A stretch of 64,000 bases of DNA from Hordeum vulgare subsp. vulgare (lineage: Eukaryota > Streptophyta > Magnoliopsida > Poales > Poaceae): assembly GCF_904849725.1 (NCBI RefSeq), contig NC_058521.1:429926676-429990675 (forward strand), in the 5' to 3' direction. A program made the translations under genes and the position numbers. Positions within the stretch are counted from its first letter, which is position 1; every line of letters starts with the position of its first letter. This document shows, in pieces, positions 54,728 to 64,000 of the stretch. A model generated the notes under the pieces. It saw only the letters and a list, made by a program, of their open reading frames with translations, did not search any database and was not told the DNA's origin.

Positions 54728-56272
54728 TGATACGTCTCCAACGTATCTATAATTTTGATGGTTTCATGCTATTATTTTGTCAAACTTTGGATGTTTTGTA
54801 TGCCATTTATATCTTTTTTGGGACTAACTTATTAACTCAGTGCCAAGTGCCAGTTCCTGTTTTTTCCGTGTTTTTGAACCTTTTTCAGAGGAGTATTTTA
54901 AAGGGAGTCCAAATGGAACGAAACTTCCAAAAATATTTTTTCCGAAACAGAAGAAGATCGGGGGACTTGAGAACGAAGTCACGGGGCCACCAGGGACCCC
55001 ACAAGCCCCCTAGCCGCGGTCAGGAGGGCCCGCGCCTCCCAGGCTTGTGGGATCCCTGGGCCTCCTCTGCCCTAGCTCCTTTGCCTATATATTCCCTAAA
55101 ATCCCAGAAAAAACAAGAGATCACCGAAAGTACTTTTTCGCCGCCGCAAGCTTCTGTCTCCGCAAGATCCCATCTGGGGCACGTTCTGGTGCCCTGTCGG
55201 AGGGGGGATTCGGATACGGAGGGCTTCTCCATCAACACCATGACCTCTCCGATGATGCGTGAGTAGTTCACCATACACCTATAGGTCCATAGCTAGTAGC
55301 TAGATGGCTTATTTTCTCTCTTGGATTTTCAATAGAAAGTTCTCCATGATCTTCATGGAGATCCATCTGATGTAATCTTCTTTTGCGGTGTGTTTGTCGA
55401 GATCCGATGAATTGTGGATTTATGATCAGATTATCTATGAATCTTATTTGAGTTATTTCTGATCTCTTATATGCATGATTTCATATCCTTGTAATTCTCT
55501 TCGACTTGTGGGTTTTGTTTGGCCAGCTTGATCTATGATTCTTGCAATGGGAGAAGAGCTTGGTTTTGGGTTCATACCGTGCGGTGACCTCACCCAATGA
55601 TAGAAGGGGTAGCGAGGCACGCATCGTGTTGTTGCCATCAACGGCAAAAAGATGGGGTTTTCATCATTGGTTTGAGATTATCCCTCTACATCATGTCCTC
55701 TTGCTTAAGGCGTTACTGTGTTCGTCATGAACTCTATACACTAGATGCATGCTGGATAGCGGTCAATGTGTGGAGTAATAGTAGTAGATGCAGAAAGTAT
55801 CGGTCTACTTGTCTCGGACGTGATGCCTATATGTATGATCATTGCCTTAGATATCGTCATGACTTTGCGCGGTTTTATCAATTGCTCGACAGTAATTTGT
55901 TCACCCACCGTAATATTTGCTATTTTGAGAGAAGCCTCTAGTGAACACTATGGCCCCCGGGTCTACTTCACATCATATTTTCAGCCTTACTCTTTTACTT
56001 CGTTGCACTTTCCGCCTTCAGATCTCACTTTGCAATCAAACTTGAAGGGATTGACAACCCCTTTATAGCGTTGGGTGCAAGCTCGTTTGTGTTTGCGCAG
56101 GTACTCTCGACTTGACGAGATTCTGCTACTGGATTGATACCTTGGTTCTCAAACTGAGGGAAATACTTACTGCTCCTGTGCTGCATCACCCTTTCCTCTT
56201 CAAGGGAAAAACCAACGCAAGCAAGTCTCCGTCAACGTGTCAATTTTTGGCGCTGTTGTTTGAGAAGTAGCA
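54728..56272 (+). repeat. 3' LTR of element H
   Basis: Runs from TGATACGTCTCC to GAAGTAGCA, followed by the duplication GCGTC. A stem of 17 positions with one mismatch pairs 54991-55007 with 55042-55058. The TATA box TATATATT follows at about 55085. Confidence 0.95.
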
Positions 56273-56277
56273 GCGTC

Positions 56278-56711
56278 TCACTGAGCCGTCTGGTGAATCA
56301 TGACTAATACTATGCGAGATCTGTTATTTTTTTGAAATATTTCAGCACGGAGTACCATCTAAAAACTATCATAAAAACAAGATTATGACATGTTGCAATT
56401 ATTTTTTTCTAATTACTTTTTTTCTCCTAGAATAATGATGCAAGGAGGTGGAGCTGCGTTACCAGATCATGATGGACAACCAGGTCATAAAAGATATGGC
56501 CATAAAGATTCTGATGATTGGCTAAAATAAACATGCTCAATGGCGTGACCAGAGGCATCTCACAGTTGTTGCTACCCAATTACAGACTCACATAAGGAGT
56601 CATCAAAACCCAAAGATGTTTTGATACAAAAATACGAGAGGATAAAGTTTTTCTTCTAGGAAAGTCATTTATAACCCACCATCAGTTTTCGCCATCGGTC
56701 GATTCAGGACC
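56278..56711 (+). other. Element T after the insertion of H, no gene seen
   Basis: About 430 bp of AT-rich DNA without a convincing frame lie between the right target duplication of H and the stop codon of the antisense gene. Confidence 0.5.
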
Positions 56712-59700
56712 CTATTCTTCTGACTCATCGTCATCATCAATATGCTCCTGGCCTTGTTGGATCCACCGAATTGATCTCAAGGATTCAAAATTTGAAGCGG
56801 TCCGAGGTGGACTAGAAGCTCTCGTGTCAGAAGCAGTCTTTTTCTTATAATGAGGTGGGACGAGCTCAGAGGGATCATCTTTAGGCACTGGAACATGCTC
56901 ATTATCAGTGGTATATGTCGGGTAATAATGAGATGTGTCAACCTGCTCTGCAAGAATGGTCGCTAGAGGCCGGGTCTCCTTCATGACATGAGCAAAGTCT
57001 TCTTGGGTGAATTCCGAGCCATCCAACTTGTATTCAGGAAACCCATCTTTTAAAGGTGCCAAGTCCAATTCTGGTAAATATGCTTTGGCGTGTGGGAGGG
57101 CCAAGTTTGCCATGCCGCGAGCTGCTGATTTCCGGGTTTCGAAAACCCACTATGGCACGACGGAGATTTTTTCCAGCATATCTTTGATGGTCCGTGGAGA
57201 ATATTTGGCATTCTTCACACCCATGACAGAGTACACAAACCCGGTATATAGTTTTTCCACATAGGAAAAAATGGTTGTCAACTTTGTCACAGGCGGCTGT
57301 ACAAGGAATTGATCCGTTCATCCTATAGAAAAAAAAGATATGTAGTATTTTTAAGTCGTCCATTTGAGCATCAGAAATAAAAACAAAGGGATAAAAGTTC
57401 CAAGACTTTACCAAAGATGGCGGTCAGCAGATCATTGATTTGTTTCACTAGGGTGGAATAATTCTCTTTAAGAGGGCCAAGTTTCCCTTCGTCTTTTTCA
57501 GCACGGTTTAAGAGAACCGTTATTGCTGCTTGAAGATCTTTTTTGACTTGATCAAGACGATCCTGAGCTTGATTGACATAACTCCAGAGAAGTGTCGTTT
57601 TTGATTCAGCTTCAATTCGAAGCCCTTTCTCCTTCTTAAGTAGGACCTACAGATGTGTAGCTGCGGATTCAGCATGTCCCGTGAATTTCTGATAAAAGGA
57701 CAAAAACATTATCAGGAAAAAGGGATTTTGACAATGCGTGGAATATATGTTATTATGCACAAACAGGAAAGTGTCCATAAGTTGAAGGCAGAGCATAATA
57801 AAAAGCATAAGCAAGTTCAAAGCAGATTGCAAGCAATGTTCTTGACACTTGGGGGCTAATGCGTGCAAATTCTTTAAGCAGCATACCATAAAGACCTGAC
57901 TCATCTCAAGGAGATGAGTCGGCCCATGGGGGCTATAGGTCGAAGCCTTTTCAAATATAAAGGCCCGAATCATCTCAAGGAGATGAGCCGGCGCATGGGG
58001 GCTACAGGTCAAAGCTTTTTCAAATATAAAGACCCGACTCAACTCAAGGAGATGAACCGGCCCTTGGGGGCTATAGGTCGAAGTTTTTTCAAATATAAAG
58101 ACCCCACTCAACTCAAGGAGATGAGCCGGCCCTTGGGGGCTACAGGTCGAAGCTTTTTCAAATATAAAGACCCGACTCAACTCAAGGAGACGAGCCGGCC
58201 CTTGGCGGCTACAGAAAATACGTAGAGAAAGAAAACTGAAAGTGATATTTGAAACAAGTAAGCAAAGGGTTTTACCTCATAATTCTCCTTCAAAACACGT
58301 ATCATATCATCTTCAGTATCCCGGTTCTCACATAACCGGGTCAAATATTGTTGGTGGATTTCTTCAATATTTAGCAAATATATGTTTAGGATTTCCAATG
58401 GGTCTTTCCCTTTTGCAAAATTCATTATCTCTTCTTTTGCCACAATCTTAGCAAGGGTAGTGGAAGCATTGGGAGCTCCAAACTGTTCTTTGATAAAAAC
58501 AACTTCGAAGGCACTTGGATTAACCGACAGAGTAGGGTCCTCAGTACGAGCCGTGAGGGTGGGATCTCGAGCCGGGCTCAACGGTTTAGCAGGGGAAGCT
58601 ATGAGTTTTGGTGCTTCGTCCACTAAAACCGGCTCATCCAGAGGGGGCGCCTCAGCAACAGTTGTCGGGTCAATCGTGACGTCCGGGACATGTATTTCAG
58701 GAGCGTCAACTTCAGCGACTGCCTTTTTGGCTTGAGGGTCCAAGATATCTTGCTTCTCGATACTAGAACATGACCCTGCCACGCGGCTAGATAAATTAGC
58801 TTTCGCCCTGCACAAAGTCACCAGTCAAGTAAAATTTCTAAAAAATGTAAAATAAGCAGTCAAGTTGTTTTTAGAAATTTACCCACGATTAACATTGAAA
58901 CATGGAAGTAAAGTCGTTGGTGAGGTGCTGGAAGATGGGGAAGATTCCTAAAATTTAAAGGGATTCAAGTTTCAAAGATTGTATTGTACCAAGATCAGCC
59001 CGAGTAAGCAATCGATAAACTTATTATCTCAACACGAGGTTTGCGAGCCGGTGGTGCATGAGGCAAGCCTAGGTCTAGCTCACTCGTATCGCTCCGAGTC
59101 TTGCATTTGGATTGCCAACCAGCCGTGTTTTCTTCAAGAGAAAATTGGTAGCTAAATAAGCTTGATTTGGCATTTTTACCTTTTGAACAACTTGTCTTGA
59201 CCTTCTTGCAACAAACTTTTCTGAAGAGCTGGAAGAGATGGCAATTAACTCAATATTGCTGACTTGGTGGGCTTCAGATTCATCCTGAGAAGGAGGCTTA
59301 TTAGCAAGTTCAATAAATAAGCGACCAAGCGAGTCAAGTTCTACCTCCGATGATTCCTTTGAAGATGAACCAAGAGCCGGGTCATCTTGAGCCGGATCAT
59401 TCCCTTGACTCATAGATGGAGCATGGGCTTGAGGTGTAACATTCCAAAAGCTAGTTCCCTCCTATAGAATAGAGAGGTATGACAAAAGGGAGGGTCAAAG
59501 ATAAGTTTAGCAGAGAAACAAAGTGTATGTACAGAATAAAGGATCAATACCTCAAGAGGAGGATTCAACAAATAAAATGGGTTCAAGCCGAAGGTACTAC
59601 ACCTTTCCTTCGAATCAGAAAATAAATTATTCGTCTCTTTGACAAGAACATCATTGGTTATATCGTTGGAGGGAAAGCTTTCACGGTCACATGACGATCC

Positions 59701-60438
59701 TGAATATTCACACATTATGCCGGGTCTCACACTAACAGGTTGAATACGCCACTGAAGCCAGCAGCAGATCAAATCGATCCTTGTCAGACCATGAGCGATT
59801 AAGACCCATAGCTTTGTGCGGATGGGAGCCATTTCATCTCTAAATTTTTCTATCAGCCAGCCAGGAAGCTCCACATTTTATCAATCCATTCTAGACTATA
59901 ACTCGACAAGGTATTTTCATTTGCGGGGGCGGTATTCTTAGAGTAAAACCAAGATTTGTACCACCCTTTAGGATGAATCTCTAGTTTTGACTCAGGAAAT
60001 AGGTTGTTCTTCCTTTTCTGAATAAGGTTGTTGTCGGCCCAAACAAGATGGACCTTTTTTCCTCGGTCTAGCGGTTGGCATAGAAGAATTCCCTGAATAT
60101 GGTTGTTGTCGACTCAATTTGAAGATAGACTTCACATAAAACCTATAACTGACATATATTGGTCATTGAATTAGGAGCAATGTCTTGGGGCCTCGGGTTC
60201 AAAGAGTGTAGAAGATCTCTGAAGAATTTTGAGCAGGGAGCACGAAATCCTCTTCACAAATGATCAGTAAAGATGACGACTTCCCCTTCCCGAGGTTGAG
60301 GATAGGGATCTTTTTGGGAGCTCGCCAACTTATCTCTTTCTTGGGTGGCAGAAGTCCTTGAGTTACCAGATTATCTAAGATAAGCTTATATTGTTGATAT
60401 TTTCCCAAGTTACAAGCCTTGAAGTTTTTTTGGGCCAT
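56712..60438 (-). pseudogene. Antisense gene of element T (Tat-type aORF)
   Basis: The start ATG is at 60438 (MAQKNFKACNLGKYQQYKLI). The N-terminal exon has LLPPKKEISWRAPKKIP, the signature I recall from the putative gypsy-type transposon domain (PF04195). The next recognisable block, 59874-59600, reads VLIAHGLTRIDLICCWLQWRIQP and GIMCEYSG. Later pieces are an acidic Ser-rich segment (59413-59075), a Pro/Ala/Asp-rich segment (58821-58280) and the C-terminal part (57414-56712) ending in an acidic HIDDDDESEE. Stops between the pieces are a mixture of introns and decay; I could not separate them with confidence. Antisense genes in the 3' part are known for the Tat group; their function is unknown. 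Confidence 0.7.
57886..58215. repeat. 69-bp tandem repeat, about 4.7 copies
   Basis: GGAGA units begin at 57910, 57979, 58048, 58117 and 58186, exactly 69 bp apart. Each unit reads roughly GAGATGAGCCGGCCCTTGGG followed by GGCTACAGGTCGAAGC and TTTTTCAAATATAAAGACCC. As 69 is a multiple of three, both strands stay open through the array, giving 23-residue repeats (minus strand: FIFEKASTCSPQGPAHLLE). Confidence 0.95.
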
Positions 60439-61391
60439 CTGTGACTCAAGATAGCTACAGAAAAACAAGCAGAAGTGAACTAAGGGACAAGATATTGAGA
60501 GACTTATTGGTTTCTAAAGTCGCCGAAATTATCACCAAGGACATCTTAAGTCAGCCAATGTTGCAACTAGGTTTTAAGCCCGTAAGAGAAAGAGGGGAAT
60601 TAAGAGGGAAAGATCTAGGAAAGACTTGGGAGAAAACTTCCCCACAAACACGTTACAAAGAAGTGGCTCTTATCATGACGTATCCAAACATGAATGGAAA
60701 ATAGGAGAAATATATGTTCTAAGGTGGCGGAGAGGCTGACATCAGTATTTCTGAATAAAGCTGTTCTAAATGGGTTTTTTGGTCCAAATTTATGCACTCA
60801 CCAAGTAGGGGTAAGGCCGCAACAGCAATACGGACGCACCAGGTTACAGATCCGAGGTGCATTTTCTTCCGCGGTAATCCGAATAACATGGCATGAACTT
60901 GTTGAGAAATCTACAAACCCTAGGCGAGAAGTATGTGTACCTGATGTGACCGGATGAGAAGATTGACGGCTTCGGGTAGTTAGACGAGGAAAGCAAAGGT
61001 TTGTTGATTGGCGAGCTGCTCAGAGGGATTTGTTTGCTGCGATCAAGATCTCGCGTACGTGGTAATAGAGGAAGAATAAGGTGGAAACAATAACACCGGG
61101 GGTTGCCCACCTATTTATAAGGAAAAGAAGGACCAAAACGGAATAGTCACATGATATAAGTGGCTGAGTTTGTGCCTAGATTTTCACGCTAGACCGAATT
61201 TAGTGTTGTTTTTGAAAGGATTCACCATAATGACCTAGGACGACAGTAGTCGATTTGATGATGTCATATTGATAAAAGACTTAGGGAATGTTAATTCTCG
61301 CAGAAGGGACAATGACCCGACATCTTTGGATGGCTCATTGATCTATCACGATAGCTTGACATGAACAAGTTCAAATAAAACTCGGGCCAAA
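60439..61391 (-). other. Leader and upstream region of the antisense gene, up to the 3' LTR
   Basis: The minus strand shows a promoter-like part (61391-61111), then a leader with a Pro/Ser-rich open stretch (61110-60844) that may be an untranslated exon, and AT-rich DNA down to the start codon. I could not fix splice sites. Confidence 0.45.
61111..61120 (-). promoter_or_regulatory. Candidate TATA box of the antisense gene of element T
   Basis: TATAAATAGG on the minus strand is followed by a C/T-rich leader and, about 670 bp on, by the start codon of the antisense gene. It lies about 270 bp inside the 3' LTR boundary, so this gene seems to have its own promoter rather than using the LTR. Confidence 0.55.
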
Positions 61392-61910
61392 TGTCGGGGA
61401 TATAACCCCAGAATTTAACCCGCCTTATGGAGGCGGTTCAAGGCGCAAAGACAATATGGGAATATGGTCCGGGGAACTTAGTTGACAAGCCACCAAGCAG
61501 CCCATCCCTAGAAGGTGGTGGCTCAAAGACGTACAAGGCAAGAGACGCGAGAAGCTTTCCTAACTTGGGAAGAAATATAAGGTGGATTTGTAGTAGGTCA
61601 CGTGTGTTTATTCAACCCGGACACCATTGTAAACTGGGGGCCTCTAACTATATAAAGGATAGCCCTCAAGTTAGAAAGATCAAGTAAGAAAACCTCAAGA
61701 GCTACGTTAGCGATTCTGCACCCTCGTAATCGAGATTCCCATCAATACAAACACAAAGGAGGACGTAGGATTTTATCTCCATCGGAGGGGACGAACCTGG
61801 GTAAAATCCGCTCTCATTTCCTAATCAACCTCTTCGAGTCGCCACACCGGGACAATGGCCTCACTACTACGTCTGTTCACAAGGACATCTACCATGACAA
61901 AACCACGACA
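61392..61910 (+). repeat. 3' LTR of element T (519 bp)
   Basis: Starts TGTCGGGGATATAACCC and ends CCACGACA, followed by the CTACC duplication (61911-61915). TATATAAAG at 61649-61657 corresponds to the TATA box of the 5' copy. Same length as the 5' LTR despite many substitutions. Confidence 0.96.
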
Positions 61911-63688
61911 CTACCCCACTCACGATCTTGAGTTGGCGGCAGTTGTCCATGCTTTGGTGACTTGGAGACACCTCTTGTTGGGAATACAGGTTGAAGTCTA
62001 CACCGACCACAAGAGTTTGAAATATATCTTCACTCAACAGAATCTTAATCTTCGTCGGACTCGTTGGGTGGAGATGATCCAAGATTACAATCCAAGCATT
62101 GACTACACACTAGGCAAAGAAAATGTGATTGCATATGCTTTGAGCAGAAAGGCTTACTACAATAATCTCATTCTCAAGCCATTCCATCATGATCTCTCCG
62201 AGTCTTTCAGGAAGGTCAACCTTGCAGTAGTTCCAGAGGGATTTCTTGCCAACCTTCAGATTTCTCCTACCTTAGAAGACCAAGTCCGCCAAGCTCAACT
62301 TCTTGATGCTATGGTGAAGAAAGTGAAGATAGGCTTGTCAAAGAGCATTACAAAGTATAAGTGTTCCCGTGTTGATGACAAAGATACTTTATTCTTCGAG
62401 GACCGGCTTGTGGTTCCAAAGGTAGAGCTCAGAAAAGTTATCATGGATGAAGCCCACAATTCTATTCTCTCGGTACATCTAGGCAGTTCTAAGATGTATC
62501 AGGATCTTAAGAAAACCTTCTCGTGCACTCGCATGAAACATGAGATTGCTCAGTTTGTGAACGAGTGTGATGTGTGTTGTAGAGTGAAAGCGGAACATCA
62601 AAGTCCAGCAGGTCTAGGGTTTAGTGGAAATTCGATCATGTGGAGATGGATTTTGTCACTGGGTTTCGTAATTCCAAGAGGGGCAACGATGCCATCATTG
62701 TGGTCATCGACAAGATGACTAAAGTTGCCCACTTCCTTTCGGTCAAAGAATCTATCTCGACATATCAGCTGGCAGAGCTGTACACTCCAAGGATAGTTTT
62801 TCGCACGGTGTTCCTAAACTCATTTCTTTAGATCGAGGAAGTATCTTTACTTCCAAGTTCTGGGATTCCTTCCAAACTGCATTGGGAACCAAGGTCCGTT
62901 TCAGTACAAGCTTCCATCCTGAGACAAGTGGTCAAGTGGAGGAACTCAATCATATTCTTGAAGACATGCTTCGAGCATGTGTTATCTCTTTCGGCATGAA
63001 GTGGGCAGACTGCCTCCCGTTTGCTAAATCTTCCTATAACAATAGTTATCAAGCAAGTTCATGCAAGGCCTTGTCCGAGTTTCTCTATTGCAGGAAGTGT
63101 CGTACCCCGCTCAATTAGTCTAAAAATGGTGAGCATCAAATTCTTGGGAATGACATGATCACTGAAGCGGAAGAAATGTGCCGTGTCATTCAGGATAATC
63201 TCAAACCTGCTCAATCCCGTGAGAAGAGTTACTATGATAGCAAACATCATGACTTGGCTTTCCAGATCGATAATTTTGTCTATCTTCGGGTTTCTCCAAT
63301 ATTGGTTACTGGACATTTTGGCATCAAAGGAAAGCTTGCTCCACACTTTGTGGGCCCTTTCAAGATTGTTGGCAAAAGAGGTGACCTTGCTTATCAACTA
63401 GATAGTCCTCCCAATATCTCCAATGTGCATGATGTATTTCATGTATCTCAGCTCCGGAAGTGTTTCAAGACTCCCGAGCACACCATTGAATTCCAAGACA
63501 TTGATCTCCAGCCACACCTCCTTTATCATGAGCATCCACTTGCAATTCTTGAAAATACCGAGCGCAAGACTCACAACAAGTCTATCAAATTCCTCAAAGT
63601 TAAGTGGTCACATCATTCCGATAAACAAGCCACTTGGGAATGCAAGGACCTTCTCTATTTTGAATATCCTCGGTTCTTTCAATCCTAG
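61911..63688 (+). pseudogene. RNase H end, integrase and chromodomain-like end of element G pol
   Basis: RNase H resumes with YPTHDLELAAVVHALVTWRH and VYTDHKSLKYIFTQ. The integrase zinc finger has the H-H-C-C pattern (HNSILSVHLGSSKMYQ, then CDVCCRVKAEHQ near 62560). The catalytic core follows in a shifted frame: MEMDFVTGF (first Asp), then a frameshift and TAG near 62830, and later STSFHPETSGQVEELNHILE (conserved Glu region). A TAG lies at 63116-63118. The last frame (63155-63688) has the PFKIVGKRGDLAYQLDSP and HDVFHVSQLRKC motifs and ends in VKWSHHSDKQATWECKDLLY, a chromodomain-like tail seen in Tekay/Del chromoviruses. Several lesions make it inactive. Confidence 0.92.
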
Positions 63689-63712
63689 ATCTCAGGGAGA
63701 GACCCTCTTGTA

Positions 63713-63724
63713 GTGTGGGAGAGT
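63713..63724 (+). other. Polypurine tract of element G
   Basis: GTGTGGGAGAGT lies directly before the 3' LTR start TGTAACAACCC. Confidence 0.7.
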
Positions 63725-64000
63725 TGTAACAACCCAAGTGCAATCCTTGCCATCTTTGTAATTCATTCCATGTGGGAATCCTCAGTGTATGCCATCATGT
63801 GGTTTTAATTAATAAAGATTGCTTCGTGTTTGCCATTTTTGCATCATGGCATCTTGTCATCATTCCATAATCATTCTTTTGCATCATTTGCTATGTTGTG
63901 TGAGTGTGTGTTGTGGTGTTGATGTGCTTGCATAAGGTGGAGTGCTCTAGTAGATTGCCTTCATAAGGATTCATTTGCTTGCCACATCCATCACTCTCTT
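63725..64000 (+). repeat. Start of the 3' LTR of element G
   Basis: TGTAACAACCCAAGTGC follows the polypurine tract and has the inverted form of the 5' LTR end GTTACA. The first 276 bp are in the window. ATTAATAAAGATTGC near 63808 is an AT-rich segment without clear function. Confidence 0.85.

Larger units (their letters stand above)
35544..56272 (+). mobile_element. Element H: complete TGATACG-type LTR retrotransposon with nested Copia elements
   Basis: 5' LTR 35544-37086, 3' LTR 54728-56272 and the duplication GCGTC (35539-35543 and 56273-56277) define the element exactly. Own sequence excluding the Copia insertion is about 5.9 kb. It has a tRNA-Asp-type primer site, one short unknown frame, a long non-coding 3' region shared with element A and a polypurine tract. 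No gag-pol is visible, so it is non-autonomous or has lost its genes, perhaps in the same event that damaged the Copia insertion. Confidence 0.95.
31331..61910 (+). mobile_element. Element T: Tat-like Gypsy retrotransposon with antisense gene, split by element H
   Basis: Two LTRs of 519 bp each, with TGTCGGGG...ACGACA ends and a CTACC duplication, bound the element. Own sequence is 31331-35543 and 56278-61910, about 9.8 kb. It contains a primer site, gag, protease and the beginning of the linker to reverse transcriptase, but no reverse transcriptase, RNase H or integrase. The second half holds a gene on the opposite strand, as known for Tat-group elements. It is therefore a deletion derivative that could move only with help. 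Confidence 0.92.
26346..64000 (+). mobile_element. Element G: chromovirus-like Gypsy retrotransposon, split by element T
   Basis: Order on the plus strand: truncated 5' LTR, primer site, leader, gag, protease, reverse transcriptase and start of RNase H (to 31330). It resumes at 61911 with the rest of RNase H, integrase and a chromodomain-like end, then a polypurine tract and the start of the 3' LTR, which runs out of the window. The TGTAAC start of the 3' LTR (63725) and the GTTACA end of the 5' LTR (27833) are the matching inverted ends of one LTR type. The LTR text resembles one I remember as Fatima-like; unverified. All genes carry stops or frameshifts. Confidence 0.88.

Noticed and set aside
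57886..58215. CRISPR-like array
   Set aside because: Repeat units are contiguous 69-bp tandems without unique spacers, in a plant transposon.
1..64000. Host protein-coding gene, tRNA or rRNA gene
   Set aside because: All coding similarity I recognise belongs to transposons. tRNA-like matches are only primer-site fragments next to LTR ends.

Overview
This window looks like intergenic DNA of a large grass genome, most probably a Triticeae (wheat, barley, rye or Aegilops). The evidence is the kinds of repeat present: TGATACGTCTCC-type LTRs with a tRNA-Asp primer site, a TGTAAC...GTTACA chromovirus LTR, a Copia element with a long extra gene after pol, a CACTA element rich in TTTGCCGTCTGC motifs, and a 112-bp Stowaway MITE. 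I found no host gene, tRNA, rRNA or CRISPR array. Nearly every base can be placed in one of two stacks of transposons inserted into one another. Family names are from memory and unverified.

Left stack (1-26345). Element B is a decayed Copia retrotransposon (5314-26345) with an extra gene after pol. It was hit by element A (a TGATACG LTR retrotransposon whose 3' part is 1-5313), by a solo LTR (6922-8316, target duplication CTCCC) and by a 5'-truncated L1-type LINE (8629-9754 and 21433-23440). A CACTA DNA transposon (element D, 9755-21432) sits inside the LINE reverse transcriptase. D carries a TNP2 transposase gene, a Transposase_24 gene and the Stowaway MITE (10488-10599).

Right stack (26346-64000). 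Element G is a chromovirus-like Gypsy element whose RNase H is split at 31330/61911 by element T, a Tat-like Gypsy element (31331-61910; two 519-bp LTRs, duplication CTACC). T carries an antisense gene but no reverse transcriptase. T is split at 35543/56278 by element H, a TGATACG-type element (35544-56272, LTRs about 1.54 kb, duplication GCGTC). H contains two rearranged Copia elements in reverse orientation, X and Y (37651-52497), which carry two copies of the same extra gene.

The genes are almost all broken. The best preserved reading frames are the CACTA TNP2 transposase (687 codons open) and the extra gene of X (711 codons open). LTR divergence by eye agrees with nesting order: T looks older than H inside it.

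I do not see a new defence or metabolic system. The most interesting observations are: a stem-loop just upstream of the TATA box in the TGATACG-type LTRs, whose sequence changes while pairing is kept; the extra gene of X/Y, which has its own promoter-like region (G-box, E2F-like site, TATA) and a 5'-UTR intron; a similar TATA box ahead of the antisense gene of T; and a foldback of about 90 bp per arm in the leader of the CACTA transposase gene.
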